In this document: positions 10,874-19,207 of the stretch, piece after piece
Numbering within the stretch: the stretch's first letter is position 1
Layout: the number at the start of each line of letters is the position of its first letter
Assembly (NCBI GenBank): GCA_017616655.1
Contig: JAFZXU010000060.1
Span: 1-64,000 of the forward strand
Origin: Bacteroidales bacterium
Lineage (GTDB): Bacteria; Bacteroidota; Bacteroidia; Bacteroidales; UBA932
Direction: 5' to 3'
DNA length: 64,000 nucleotides
The notes under the pieces: model-generated
Database searches by the model: none
The model's input: the letters and a program-made list of their open reading frames with translations, nothing else
What the model was told of the DNA's origin: nothing
Made by a program: the position numbers and the translations under genes

Positions 10874-10935
10874 ATGGCCGCCTTCGCGGCCATGACGCTA
10901 TTGAGCCCGGAGCCAGGACTCCGGGTTTTGTTTTT
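10874..10935 (+). terminator. Two-hairpin terminator between convergent operons
   Basis: Hairpin 1: ATGGCCGC (10874-10881), loop CTTC, GCGGCCAT (10886-10893). Hairpin 2: CCCGGAG (10906-10912) with CTCCGGG (10919-10925), followed by TTTTGTTTTT. Hairpin 2 lies inside the last codons of the convergent envC gene. Confidence 0.75.
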
Positions 10936-12070
10936 GCGTTCCCTTCCAGATCTGGAAGTGGATGGAGGAGGTGTTGCCGTCGGTCTCCAGATAGCCAAGG
11001 ACCTGCCCCGTGGAGACTTTCTGCCCTGATTTGACGCTCACCTTGCGCAGCTTGCAGTAGAAGGTGTAATAGGCGCCGTGCTGCACCAGGACGCACTGCC
11101 CGTAACCCTGCATCATCACGATCTGCTTCACCGTGCCTTCGAAGACGCAATGCACCTCGGCGTTCTTGTCGGTGCGTATCGTAATGCCGTTGTTCTCCGG
11201 CAGCTTGATGTTCTTGTAAACGGGGTGGAAGTGGACTCCGAACTGCTCTGTGACCACTCCGCGGGCCACCGGCCACCCGAGTTTGCCCTTGTTCTGCTCG
11301 AAACTGCCGCTGAGCTTGGTATCCACCGGCAGATTCTTCTTCTTGTCGGCGGCCACCGATTTCTGGACCATCTGCTGGATCTCGCGGTTCAGCCTCTCGA
11401 CCTCCTTCCGCTTGGCGGCCAGTTCCTTGCGGTATTTCCCCTGGTTGCGGGTTATCTCCTTGATGACTCCCTGTGCCTCCTGTTCTTCCGCCATCAGGGT
11501 CTTATACTCCTTCTGCCGTTCACCCTTCACCTTGCGCGCCTGCGCCAGCATCCCCTCGAGGAGTTTCTTCTCGTTCTCCATCTCCTCCCGCTTGACGCGG
11601 ATCTTCTCCGCCTGATCCTTTACGGTCGAGGAGAGGTTCTTGATATAAGAGAGACGGCGGTATCCCTGCCCGATGCTCTCGCTGGCCAGGACATACATGA
11701 ACCACGATTTGGTGTTGCGGTTTTTGTAGGCGTTATAGACCAGTCGGGAATAGTAGGCGCCGAGGGTGTCGATCTCTCCCTGCAGCTTCTTGATTTCAGC
11801 GTTTTTCAGCGCTATGTCGTGCTCCGCGTCGCGTATCTGGGCGTCGAGCTGCGTGATGACAGCCTTGCGGTCGGAGGCCTTCCTGCGTATGAGGGTAAGG
11901 TTTTCCTTGGTAGCCTTCTGCCTGGTGTTGAGGTTTTTGAGCTGATTGTCGATGAAGGCGATCTCCTGCTCGATCTTCTTCTTGAGCTCCTTCTGGCGGT
12001 CGATGTCCTGGCCCGATGCCGGTGCGAGGGCCATCAGAAGGGTAAGTATGACAATGCAGCTGCGTTTCAT
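10898..12070 (-). CDS. EnvC-like murein hydrolase activator (degenerate LytM)
   Basis: A 390-residue periplasmic protein: signal peptide (to about residue 20, APASGQ), long coiled coil (about 22-250), then an M23/LytM fold (about 275-390). The LytM zinc motifs are incomplete: where peptidases have HxxxD this protein reads LPENNGITI, and the usual YxHL region reads YYTFYCKL, while a SIHFQIW remains near the C-terminus. This is the pattern of EnvC, which activates amidases rather than cutting peptidoglycan itself. It starts one base after the TPR gene stop, so the two are co-transcribed. Confidence 0.85.
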   Translation of the reverse strand: MKRSCIVILTLLMALAPASGQDIDRQKELKKKIEQEIAFIDNQLKNLNTRQKATKENLTLIRRKASDRKAVITQLDAQIRDAEHDIALKNAEIKKLQGEIDTLGAYYSRLVYNAYKNRNTKSWFMYVLASESIGQGYRRLSYIKNLSSTVKDQAEKIRVKREEMENEKKLLEGMLAQARKVKGERQKEYKTLMAEEQEAQGVIKEITRNQGKYRKELAAKRKEVERLNREIQQMVQKSVAADKKKNLPVDTKLSGSFEQNKGKLGWPVARGVVTEQFGVHFHPVYKNIKLPENNGITIRTDKNAEVHCVFEGTVKQIVMMQGYGQCVLVQHGAYYTFYCKLRKVSVKSGQKVSTGQVLGYLETDGNTSSIHFQIWKGTQKQNPESWLRAQ

Positions 12071-12071
12071 T

Positions 12072-13787
12072 CTATCGGGCCTCCTGCTGTGCGTGGCGCT
12101 CCTTGAGCTTCTTATCTATCTTTTCGATTTCGGAAGGGTCCGTCAGGGCCGCCTTCGCCTGGTTCCAGTAGATATATGCCAGATCGTACTCCTTCAGGGA
12201 GAAGAGCACCTCTGCGTAGTGGTCAAGTATCGCGGCCTGTTCCTTGCCGCCGTAAAGCATCGCATGCTTGAAAACGGCCTTCGCCTCCACGTCGTCCCCC
12301 ATCAGGTGGAGGATCCAGGCGTAGGTGTCAAGATAGGTGGGGTTGTCGGGCTCCTTCTCGATGGTCTTCTTGCTCATCTCCTTCGCCTTCTTGAGCTTTA
12401 TCTTGCCGAGGCTCATATAGTAGGCGTAGTTGTTGAGTACCATAGAGTTGTCAGGGTCGCACTTCAGCGCCTTCTGATAGCATTTGAAGGATTTCGAGAC
12501 GTTGCCGGTCTGGAAATAGAGGTCTCCGAGGGAGGGGTAGGTCTGCATTATGACGGTGCTGTCCTTCGGCGCCGTGGCGGCCATCGCTTCATAGTCCTTT
12601 ATCGCCGCCTCGTTGTCGCCGATCCTTCGGTACGCATCCCCCCTGACCAGGAGGGCATCGTGGTTTTCAGGCCATTTTTTCAGGATTTCAGTGGCCTCCT
12701 CGGTGACCCCTGCCCAGGATTTGGAGTAATAGAGCATCAGGAGGTACTGGAAGGCCAGGGTATAGCTGTCGGGGTAGAGTTCGGTGTTCTGCCGCATCAG
12801 CTCGATTGCGTAATAGTTGCGGTCGGTGCGGTAATAATAGAGGCTGATGGCGTTGTTGAGGGCGCTGTCCGTCGGATGGGCCATATGTGTCTCCACCATC
12901 ATCGAGTCGATTTCGGCCGGGAATGCCACGATGAACTGCGGAACCTCCATCAGGTTTATGATGTATTCGGACTTCATCCGCGGGTCCATATCCTTGTCGC
13001 CCAAGAACTTGTGTATATCGTTGAAGTAATTGTCGTACTGGCGGAGGGTCTGATAGACATGCGCCCTTCCGTAATAGGCCGGGGAGTATGTCCCGTCCAT
13101 CTCGATCGCCTCGCTGTAGCGCGCGATTGCAAGGCTGTCGCGATAGGTCTGCTGGTACCAGTCGCCCAGCATCGAGGCCAGGCGCGGGGTCTTGCAATCT
13201 TCGTAATACTTCTCGAGGAACTCGTAAGCCTCCTTGCCGTTGTCACCACCCTTCTTCATCAGAAGGTCCATCTTGGCGATGGCAATCATCTCGCTCTTGC
13301 CTCCGATGGCCGAAATCTTGTCGAGCGAGGCGAGCGCGTTGTCGACGTCGTTCTGCTGCAGGTATGCCGATGCGGCGTCGAAGTAGAGAGAGCTCTTCTT
13401 CGGGTGCGAAGCGATCAGCTCCTCCAGGAGACGGCTGCAGAGTTCGGGCCTCTCGGTCTGCTGATAGAAGAGAGCGAGCGTGTATTTGTACCAATAGTTA
13501 TCGGGCGAAAGTTCCAGCGCCTTTTTCAGATTCTTTTCTATGGAGGCGTTGTCGGGATTTCCGCCTGAGGCCATCAGTATGTTGGCATAGTAATAACAGG
13601 CTGCGTCGTTCCCTGGATTGGCGGCCATCTCCTGCTTTAAAAGCCTTGCCGCCTTGGCGTAGTCGCCCTCCTGCAGTGAACGGATGGCGTCCATATAGGT
13701 TTCGCTCTGTGCAGAGAGGGGAGATGCGTGCAGCAGACACGCCGCAGAGAGCATCATTATTACGAGGATTCGGGTGAGATTTTTCAT
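12072..13787 (-). CDS. Tetratricopeptide-repeat protein, periplasmic
   Basis: A 571-residue protein with a signal peptide (MKNLTRILVIMMLSAACLLHASPLSAQ) followed by TPR units over nearly its whole length (for example YYNAYYMSLG-type helices, DTYAWILHLMGDD, HYAEVLFSLKEYDLAYIYWNQA). TPR arrays are protein-binding scaffolds. In Bacteroidetes a similar TPR gene commonly precedes an EnvC homologue, suggesting an envelope or cell-division role. The start at 13787 gives the signal peptide; a 16-residue longer frame does not. A TATTTTTG box lies just upstream. Confidence 0.8.
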   Translation of the reverse strand: MKNLTRILVIMMLSAACLLHASPLSAQSETYMDAIRSLQEGDYAKAARLLKQEMAANPGNDAACYYYANILMASGGNPDNASIEKNLKKALELSPDNYWYKYTLALFYQQTERPELCSRLLEELIASHPKKSSLYFDAASAYLQQNDVDNALASLDKISAIGGKSEMIAIAKMDLLMKKGGDNGKEAYEFLEKYYEDCKTPRLASMLGDWYQQTYRDSLAIARYSEAIEMDGTYSPAYYGRAHVYQTLRQYDNYFNDIHKFLGDKDMDPRMKSEYIINLMEVPQFIVAFPAEIDSMMVETHMAHPTDSALNNAISLYYYRTDRNYYAIELMRQNTELYPDSYTLAFQYLLMLYYSKSWAGVTEEATEILKKWPENHDALLVRGDAYRRIGDNEAAIKDYEAMAATAPKDSTVIMQTYPSLGDLYFQTGNVSKSFKCYQKALKCDPDNSMVLNNYAYYMSLGKIKLKKAKEMSKKTIEKEPDNPTYLDTYAWILHLMGDDVEAKAVFKHAMLYGGKEQAAILDHYAEVLFSLKEYDLAYIYWNQAKAALTDPSEIEKIDKKLKERHAQQEAR

Positions 13788-13795
13788 ATCGTATG

Positions 13796-13803
13796 CAAAA
13801 ATA
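13796..13803 (-). promoter_or_regulatory. -7 box for the TPR-envC operon
   Basis: Complement reads TATTTTTG, nine bases before the TPR start codon, giving a very short leader. No TTTG partner at standard spacing. Confidence 0.4.
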
Positions 13804-13842
13804 ACGATAATTGCAGAACAATAATCGGTCCGCAATTCAATC

Positions 13843-13875
13843 TTTGCAGCCTTGCAACATTTTGTGCTAAATTTG
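13843..13875 (+). promoter_or_regulatory. Promoter of the ECF sigma operon
   Basis: TTTG at 13843-13846, 21 bases, TAAATTTG at 13868-13875. The ATG at 13886 is 10 bases on. Confidence 0.7.
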
Positions 13876-13885
13876 CATCTATATA

Positions 13886-14452
13886 ATGCAACGGAAAATG
13901 GGGGAAGGATCTGAAAAATTCCTTACCGAAAGGGAACTCATCGACGGATGCCGTAGAAACGACAGAAGGGCTCAGAAGCAGCTCTATGACCTCTATGCAC
14001 CCAGGATGCTGGCCGTTTGCATGCGATATACGGGAAGCCGGGAGAATGCCAAGGATGTGATGCAGGAGGGCTTCCTTACGGTGTTTGACAAGATAGGCAC
14101 CTATAAGGGGCAGGGTTCGTTCGAAGGATGGATGCGGAGGGTCTTCGCAAACCAGTCGCTTATGTACATCCGCAAGAACGACGCTCTCAAGTACGCGGAC
14201 GAAATCGACTCCGTGCCCGAGAGCGGACTGGGGCTCGAAAGCGGAGATCCGCTGGGGGCTTTGGGCGCCAAGGAGATAATGGAACTCATATCGGCGATGC
14301 CGGCCGGGTTCCGCTCGGTGTTCAACCTCTATGTGCTCGAGGGCTATTCGCATCAGGAGATTGCGGAGGCTCTCGGAATTACCGAAGGGTCGTCCCGTTC
14401 GCAACTTAGCCGCGGACGGATATGGCTCCAGGAGAGAATAAAAAAGTTTTAG
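13886..14452 (+). CDS. ECF-family RNA polymerase sigma factor
   Basis: A 188-residue sigma-70-family factor. Region 2 is recognisable (AQKQLYDLYAPRMLAVCMRYTG...AKDVMQEGFLTVFDKIGTYKGQGSFEGWMRRVFAN) and region 4 is a clear HTH (FNLYVLEGYSHQEIAEALGI followed by TEGSSRSQLSRGR). It directs polymerase to envelope-stress or other special promoters. The next gene starts three bases after its stop and has anti-sigma-like features, so the pair is probably a sigma/anti-sigma unit. Confidence 0.9.
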   Translation: MQRKMGEGSEKFLTERELIDGCRRNDRRAQKQLYDLYAPRMLAVCMRYTGSRENAKDVMQEGFLTVFDKIGTYKGQGSFEGWMRRVFANQSLMYIRKNDALKYADEIDSVPESGLGLESGDPLGALGAKEIMELISAMPAGFRSVFNLYVLEGYSHQEIAEALGITEGSSRSQLSRGRIWLQERIKKF

Positions 14453-14455
14453 TAT

Positions 14456-15685
14456 ATGACAGAAAACAGATTTGACGAGCAGATAAGAAAGGCGCTTGAA
14501 GGGTATGAGGTCGAGCCTGATGCGGGTATTTGGGAGGCTATAGAGTCCACCCTCGCACGCAAGGCGCGCTTCCGTGTAATCCGCAGGGTCGCCGGCTATT
14601 CGGCCGCTGCGGCCGCATGCCTCGTGGCCGGACTGCTCCTCTTCAACAATGGCGGCGAAACCTCCCTGCCTGCAATCTCCGACAATACAGTGGCTGTGAA
14701 TGTTCCCGACCCGGCCGCACCTGAAGTTCCTGTTATCGAAGTCGTTAAGGAGCCCGTAAGCGAGCCGGTGAAGGCCGCTGTCAGGAAGGCTCCCGCAGTC
14801 GTTCCTCCCATCGAGGAGCAGATCAGCAACTTTGCGGACGCCTATGCCGACAATACCACCCCCGTGGAGGATGAAGTGACCGTTTCGGAGCCCGAGACTC
14901 CCGCAACGCCGGTGAAGATGAAGCCTTCCGTCAAGGAGGAAAAGAGCGTGACTGCCTCCAACATTGATTGGAACGCAATCCTGGCGGAGGAGGAAGAGAA
15001 ATCCGCATCCCTGTTCGACACACCCCTTTTGGCAATATCATCAAATATAGTCTCCAATTCGTCGAGAGGCGGTTTCTCGCCCGACTTCGGCCCCGGCCGT
15101 TCCCCTTCGAGGGAGGGCTCCAAGGCCGCTCCGGGCCTTCCTGTCCCCGTTGACGAACCAACCTACTACATGCCGCTCTCATTCGGCGTGCAGCTGAAAC
15201 TCCCCATCTCCCGTACCTTCTCGGTAGGCATCGGAGCCGACTATAGCTATATAGTCACCAGGTTCGCATCCCTTGTGAACGGCGAGCTCTTCAACGATAC
15301 CTACAGCCAGCTTCACTATGTAGGAGTTCCCGTGGGAGTATATGCCAACCTGTTGCAGAACCGCACCACCGACGTCTATCTTTCATTCGGCGGAGCAATG
15401 GAGAAGTGCGTTGGCTCAAGGTATGTTTACGGCAGCCATGTTTCCAGCGGTTCTGTTCCCGGACTGCAGTTCTCCGCGATGGCCGGCATCGGCGTGGAGT
15501 ACTGGTTCCTCCCTTCGGTGGGATGCTATCTCGATCCGAGCCTTGTATATTACTTTGCAAATCAGAACAATCCGCAGCCGCTCAGCATCCGTACCGCCGA
15601 GCCGCTTCAGATCAGGTTTGAAGCCGGCCTGAGGTTCAGGCTGCTGCCCCAGCGCCACCACCATCATCCTGGAAGGCGCTTCTAG
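14456..15685 (+). CDS. Single-pass membrane protein with beta-barrel-like C-terminus, likely anti-sigma partner
   Basis: A 409-residue protein. Residues 1-42 are soluble and charged (FDEQIRKALEGYEVEPDAGIWEAIE), as in the cytoplasmic part of an anti-sigma factor; one membrane helix lies at about 45-65; a Pro/Val/Glu-rich linker runs to about 170; and the last ~180 residues read like strands of an outer-membrane PorT/OMP barrel domain (TYYMPLSFGVQLKLPI, YSYIVTRFASLVNGELF, RFEAGLRFRLLP). How a protein can have both an inner-membrane helix and a barrel-like domain is unclear. Coupled to the ECF sigma gene. Confidence 0.7.
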   Translation: MTENRFDEQIRKALEGYEVEPDAGIWEAIESTLARKARFRVIRRVAGYSAAAAACLVAGLLLFNNGGETSLPAISDNTVAVNVPDPAAPEVPVIEVVKEPVSEPVKAAVRKAPAVVPPIEEQISNFADAYADNTTPVEDEVTVSEPETPATPVKMKPSVKEEKSVTASNIDWNAILAEEEEKSASLFDTPLLAISSNIVSNSSRGGFSPDFGPGRSPSREGSKAAPGLPVPVDEPTYYMPLSFGVQLKLPISRTFSVGIGADYSYIVTRFASLVNGELFNDTYSQLHYVGVPVGVYANLLQNRTTDVYLSFGGAMEKCVGSRYVYGSHVSSGSVPGLQFSAMAGIGVEYWFLPSVGCYLDPSLVYYFANQNNPQPLSIRTAEPLQIRFEAGLRFRLLPQRHHHHPGRRF

Positions 15686-15714
15686 CAAGACCCTTACTTA
15701 ACCATTTTTATAAA

Positions 15715-15747
15715 GAAGGCTCCCGATTCGTCAGAACAGGAGCCTTC
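15715..15747 (+). terminator. Terminator between convergent genes
   Basis: GAAGGCTCC (15715-15723) pairs with GGAGCCTTC (15739-15747). The 3' arm lies inside the end of tsaE; only a weak T run follows. Confidence 0.6.
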
Positions 15748-16144
15748 TCGTATTTTCGTCGTCTGTCAGGATCTGGACTTTCAGCGTCTCCTCCGGCAGG
15801 AGTTCCTGAATCATCTCGGGCCACTCCATAAAGCAGGGGAAGCCGCTGTCGAAATATTCGAAGAGGCCGATATCCATCGCCTCGCTGAGACGGTTTATCC
15901 TATAGAAATCAAAGTGATAGACTGGGTCGCCCTTACCGTCGCGATATTCGTTGACTATCGTGAATGTGGGGCTGGTAACGACATCTTTCACTCCCATTGC
16001 GCGGCACAAGGCCGTGATGAAGGTGGTCTTTCCCGCCCCCATCTGCCCGTAAAAGGCCACTATCCGGCTTCCCGCGCTCTTTTCAAGGAATACCCTTGCC
16101 GCGCGGTCGAGATCTCCGGTGCCGTTAACGATGATTTCCTTCAT
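15731..16144 (-). CDS. tsaE: tRNA t6A biosynthesis ATPase TsaE
   Basis: A 137-residue P-loop protein needed, with TsaB/D/C, for the t6A37 modification of ANN-decoding tRNAs. The Walker A is [10 protein letters not shown] (about 34-43); [10 protein letters not shown] and HFDFYRI are family signatures, and [22 protein letters not shown] follows. Length is typical. Its ATG overlaps the stop of the upstream plug-domain gene (ATGA), so its translation is coupled to that lipoprotein, an unusual partner. Confidence 0.95.
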   Translation of the reverse strand: MKEIIVNGTGDLDRAARVFLEKSAGSRIVAFYGQMGAGKTTFITALCRAMGVKDVVTSPTFTIVNEYRDGKGDPVYHFDFYRINRLSEAMDIGLFEYFDSGFPCFMEWPEMIQELLPEETLKVQILTDDENTRRLLF

Positions 16145-16599
16145 TTTTTAGCCTTTTTGGCCTCTTTGGCTGCCTTTTTCGCCGCCTTCTCGGCCTCCTT
16201 TGCCTGATATGCCGACTTCGTGGTAATCATGATGACGCCGTTTGCGCCCCTCATCCCGTAGATGGCGGAAGAACCGTCCTTCAGCACTTCGATGGAGTGG
16301 ACATCTTCGGGATTGAGGTAATCCAGCGGCGCTTCTACCCCGTCCACCAGGACGAGCGGATTGTCGCTGGAATTGATCGTGTTGGAACCGCCCCTGATAC
16401 GGACGGTCGTGCCGTTGACGTAAAGGCCGCTGATGCCTTCCAGCATCTCGTAGATGTTGTTGTAGTGCCGGTTGCCGAAATCGTTCCTTTTGCTGATGGC
16501 ATAGGGCGAAGTTTCGTCTGAGGAGTGCGCAGGCGACCCGCCGCAGGAAGCGAGAATCGCAGCGGCGAGAAACAGTGTGAATAAACGTTGTACCTTCAT
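16141..16599 (-). CDS. Stand-alone TonB-plug-domain lipoprotein
   Basis: A 152-residue predicted lipoprotein ([21 protein letters not shown]) whose body is only the plug domain of SusC/RagA receptors: [69 protein letters not shown]. No barrel follows. It ends in a Lys/Ala-rich helical tail ([19 protein letters not shown]). The plug is complete and the frame closes cleanly, so it is not a broken receptor pseudogene at this locus. Role unknown; it could contact TonB or a receptor barrel. Translationally coupled to tsaE. Start at 16599 is chosen for the signal peptide; an ATG four codons earlier is possible. Confidence 0.8.
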   Translation of the reverse strand: MKVQRLFTLFLAAAILASCGGSPAHSSDETSPYAISKRNDFGNRHYNNIYEMLEGISGLYVNGTTVRIRGGSNTINSSDNPLVLVDGVEAPLDYLNPEDVHSIEVLKDGSSAIYGMRGANGVIMITTKSAYQAKEAEKAAKKAAKEAKKAKK

Positions 16600-16668
16600 T
16601 GTTGATTCCATTGTCGATGGTTAAAGATAGCTATTTTTATCCTATTGGAAAAAAACTTCCTGATAAGA

Positions 16669-16744
16669 CCATTGCAAAAACCATGCGCAATGGCGCTTTA
16701 AAAGCACTACATTGCGAGGGGGATGGGGCGTTCCAGCGCCATCC
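16669..16744. other. Intergenic hairpin pair upstream of the phosphate cluster
   Basis: In the 257-base gap between the plug lipoprotein and the DUF47 gene, CCATTGC (16669-16675) pairs with GCAATGG (16687-16693), and GGATGG (16721-16726) pairs with CCATCC (16739-16744) with two further pairs across a G.G mismatch. No reading frame of note covers it. Could be a terminator pair or regulatory RNA. Confidence 0.4.
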
Positions 16745-16827
16745 GAATTGCATTTTCGCTATTTCAAAAACTCTACAATAACACAACAATACAATATATA
16801 TGCGCGAAAGTGAGAACATTTTTTCTA

Positions 16828-16835
16828 TAACTTTG
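16828..16835 (+). promoter_or_regulatory. -7 box TAACTTTG for the phosphate cluster
   Basis: TAACTTTG lies 21 bases before the DUF47 start. The usual TTTG is not found 19-21 bases upstream, which may mean an activator is needed. Confidence 0.55.
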
Positions 16836-16856
16836 AAACAACAATAAAAACTGACG

Positions 16857-17519
16857 ATGAAGCTGCTCGAAATATTCTCTACAAAGAAAACCGCGAAGTT
16901 TGTTTCGACTATTGACGAATACCTCAACAGAATCGATAATTCGCTGATAATCTTCAAGGAAGGCATAAAGGCGTATCTCTACAACGACGACGAAGCCTTC
17001 TCCCAGAGCCTCTCTACAATGGCCTCTCTCGAGGCAGAATCCGGCGCACTGCGGCGTGAGATTGAAAACAGCCTCTATTCCCGTGGCGCGATGATACGCT
17101 ACAGGGGTGATATCATGCGTCTTCTCGAACGGTTCGACCACATCATCCTGATCATAGCCAACGACCTCGTGCAGTTTGAAATCGAGGCTCCCAAGGTGCC
17201 TCAGGAGCTCAAGAAGGAGTTCGTGAAGCTGACTGAACTGGTGACTATGGCGGTGGAAGCCTCGATTCCGGGTGCCCGGGCCTACTTCTCCGATCCTAAC
17301 AAGGTCTCCGAAACGACCAACCGCGTCTATTTCTATGAGAAGGAGGCAGTCAAGCTCTCTCAGTCGATCAAGCGTACGGTGTTCCACGACATGGACGGCC
17401 TCAAGCTGAGTGAGAAGTTCCACCTGCGCTACTTCGCCCTCCACATCGAAGATCTTTCGGCTGCAGCCGTCAAGGTGGCTGAGCAGCTCTCTGTGATGAC
17501 GATTAAACGAAGTCTCTGA
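16857..17519 (+). CDS. DUF47/PhoU-like protein
   Basis: A 220-residue all-helical cytoplasmic protein of the DUF47 (TIGR00153) family, relatives of PhoU that bind metal ions and are encoded next to PiT phosphate transporters. The N-terminus MKLLEIFSTKKTAKFVSTI and helices such as RYRGDIMRLLERFDHIILIIANDLVQFEIE and HLRYFALHIEDLSAAAVKVAEQL fit. Three bases separate it from the PiT-derived fusion gene, the normal DUF47-PiT operon order, which supports a role in phosphate handling with that partner. Confidence 0.88.
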   Translation: MKLLEIFSTKKTAKFVSTIDEYLNRIDNSLIIFKEGIKAYLYNDDEAFSQSLSTMASLEAESGALRREIENSLYSRGAMIRYRGDIMRLLERFDHIILIIANDLVQFEIEAPKVPQELKKEFVKLTELVTMAVEASIPGARAYFSDPNKVSETTNRVYFYEKEAVKLSQSIKRTVFHDMDGLKLSEKFHLRYFALHIEDLSAAAVKVAEQLSVMTIKRSL

Positions 17520-17522
17520 TCT

Positions 17523-19172
17523 ATGACGACCTTCCTCATCTCGGTTTGCGTAGCCACGGTTCTGTTGGCAATCCCCCTCTGCCTGCTGGATTATCCCGTG
17601 ATGCTGGGTGAGGTATGCAGTTCCGGCGCCATGGAACGCTGGTCGGTCAAGATTCTCCTCCCGCTGGCGCTTCTCTTTGGCCTGGCGCTCTCATTCCATT
17701 ATAATGACCCCATACGGACCGGCCTTTCGTCGGTGCTGCTTTCTACAGAGTCCGCTGCTGTGCTGGCCGTCGCCCTCTCGGCGCTCCTTGCCACTATGAT
17801 TTCCGGAATGATCAGCCGGTACACCAGTCTTGTTTACGCCTTTGTGGGCGCCATATTCGGCTGCCGCCTGATGATCGAAGGTTCTTTCAACTGGAGCTTA
17901 GCCTCGGGGACTCTGCTCTCCTGGATTGCGGCCCCGCTGGTCTGTGCCCTGCTGGCTGCCGGCTTTGCAGCCCTTTCCTCCTGCCGGACATTCTGCAAGA
18001 GCAATCTGGTCAGGTCGGATGCGTCGATGCTGAAGCTCAGTATGATAGCGGCCATCCTTTTCGCGGGGGCTTTCGCATGGAACAACGGCCCGCTTCTCTC
18101 TATCTTCCCTTCGGAGACTGCCGAGTTCCCGGAAGTTCCCTTTTTGTCGGTCGTCGCCGGTTTGCTGGTACTTTTCTTTTTCCTGCGCTCCTCCATCCGT
18201 ACAGAGGAGTGGCGTATCGCCGATATGGAGCTCGATATCCCGGTCTCCTCGGTCTTCTCCGTAATGGCGGCATCTGCCTTGACTATGGCGCTCTTCTCAA
18301 CTCCGTGGGTCTCCCTGGTCCATCTTTCTCCCGCACCCCTTTCGGTTTCCGCACTGATGGTGGTCTCGCTCTTCAGCGTCAGTCTTGTGAGCCGCCGCCC
18401 CGCAATGGAAGGGGAGACGATGGTCAAGAGTGTGGCCGCGACCGTCGCCGCCCCTGTCCTCGGTCTGCTTATAAGTTATTGTATCTGTGTGATACTAAAT
18501 GTCCGGCCGGATTCTCCCGAACTGGGCCACTCGGGCGGGCGCCTGATGCCGATGCTCATCCTGCTAGGCATAATCGCGGCTGCAACATCGCTTGCGCTCT
18601 ATGTCCGTGCGCAGCGCAGCAGGGAACTCCGCAAGCAGATTCTGGATAGCCGAGAAAGACAGGTCTATGCCGCCCGGAAATCCCTCGCCGCAATCGAAAC
18701 CAAGGCGGAAATGAACGAGAAGGACCTGCTCAACAAGCTGGAAATCAAGCGGAAGGAGCTGGTGGACTTCGCCATGGGAATAAGCGACCAGAAGGCTTTT
18801 ATGGAGGATGTTTACGGGGAACTGAAGACTGTCCGGCAGATGGCTGGTGAGCAGGAGAGGGATGCAGCCATCGACAATCTCCTCAAATCCATCCGCGAGA
18901 GGATGTATTTCTCCAGCGAGATGAACGATTTCTATGCCCAGACGGAGATACTCCACAAGGATTTCAATATGCGTCTGGGCGAGGCATTCCCGAATCTTAC
19001 CGAGAGCGAGAGGAAACTGGCGAACCTGCTGCGGCAGGGCTTCTCCTCCAAATATATCGCTTCACTTATGAATATTACTCCCAAGAGCGTCGAGATCAGC
19101 CGCTACAGGCTGCGTGCCAAGCTCGGACTCAAGCGGAGCGACAATCTTATACAATTCATAAAAACCATATAG
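17523..19172 (+). CDS. PiT-phosphate-transporter-like membrane domain fused to a LuxR-type HTH
   Basis: A 549-residue fusion. Residues 1-360 form about ten membrane helices with two PiT-like repeats: ALSFHYNDPIRTG (55-67) and AGAFAWNNGPLL (181-192) stand where PiT proteins have their GAND/SNDxxN motifs, and LVYAFVGAIFG plus LLSWIAAPLVCALL (131-144) match the conserved segments that follow. Both signatures are degenerate; in the second, the Asp is Asn. Residues 362-480 form a cytoplasmic coiled coil, and 488-549 a LuxR-type HTH (LTESERKLANLLRQGFSSKYIASLMNITPKSVEISRYRLRAKLGL) of the kind seen in Bacteroidetes TPR regulators. I infer a phosphate sensor that signals to DNA rather than a transporter. 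Operon with DUF47. Confidence 0.75.
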   Translation: MTTFLISVCVATVLLAIPLCLLDYPVMLGEVCSSGAMERWSVKILLPLALLFGLALSFHYNDPIRTGLSSVLLSTESAAVLAVALSALLATMISGMISRYTSLVYAFVGAIFGCRLMIEGSFNWSLASGTLLSWIAAPLVCALLAAGFAALSSCRTFCKSNLVRSDASMLKLSMIAAILFAGAFAWNNGPLLSIFPSETAEFPEVPFLSVVAGLLVLFFFLRSSIRTEEWRIADMELDIPVSSVFSVMAASALTMALFSTPWVSLVHLSPAPLSVSALMVVSLFSVSLVSRRPAMEGETMVKSVAATVAAPVLGLLISYCICVILNVRPDSPELGHSGGRLMPMLILLGIIAAATSLALYVRAQRSRELRKQILDSRERQVYAARKSLAAIETKAEMNEKDLLNKLEIKRKELVDFAMGISDQKAFMEDVYGELKTVRQMAGEQERDAAIDNLLKSIRERMYFSSEMNDFYAQTEILHKDFNMRLGEAFPNLTESERKLANLLRQGFSSKYIASLMNITPKSVEISRYRLRAKLGLKRSDNLIQFIKTI

Positions 19173-19207
19173 CAATACAATCAAAACCTTAACAACAAAT
19201 TATTACC

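Noticed and set aside
11078..13568. Plus-strand frames opposite envC and the TPR gene
   Set aside because: Low-complexity Leu/Val/Gly-rich products characteristic of antisense frames.
16141..16599. Plug lipoprotein as a truncated SusC pseudogene
   Set aside because: Has its own lipoprotein signal, a complete plug, a clean stop and a translational overlap with tsaE; no barrel remnants on either side.
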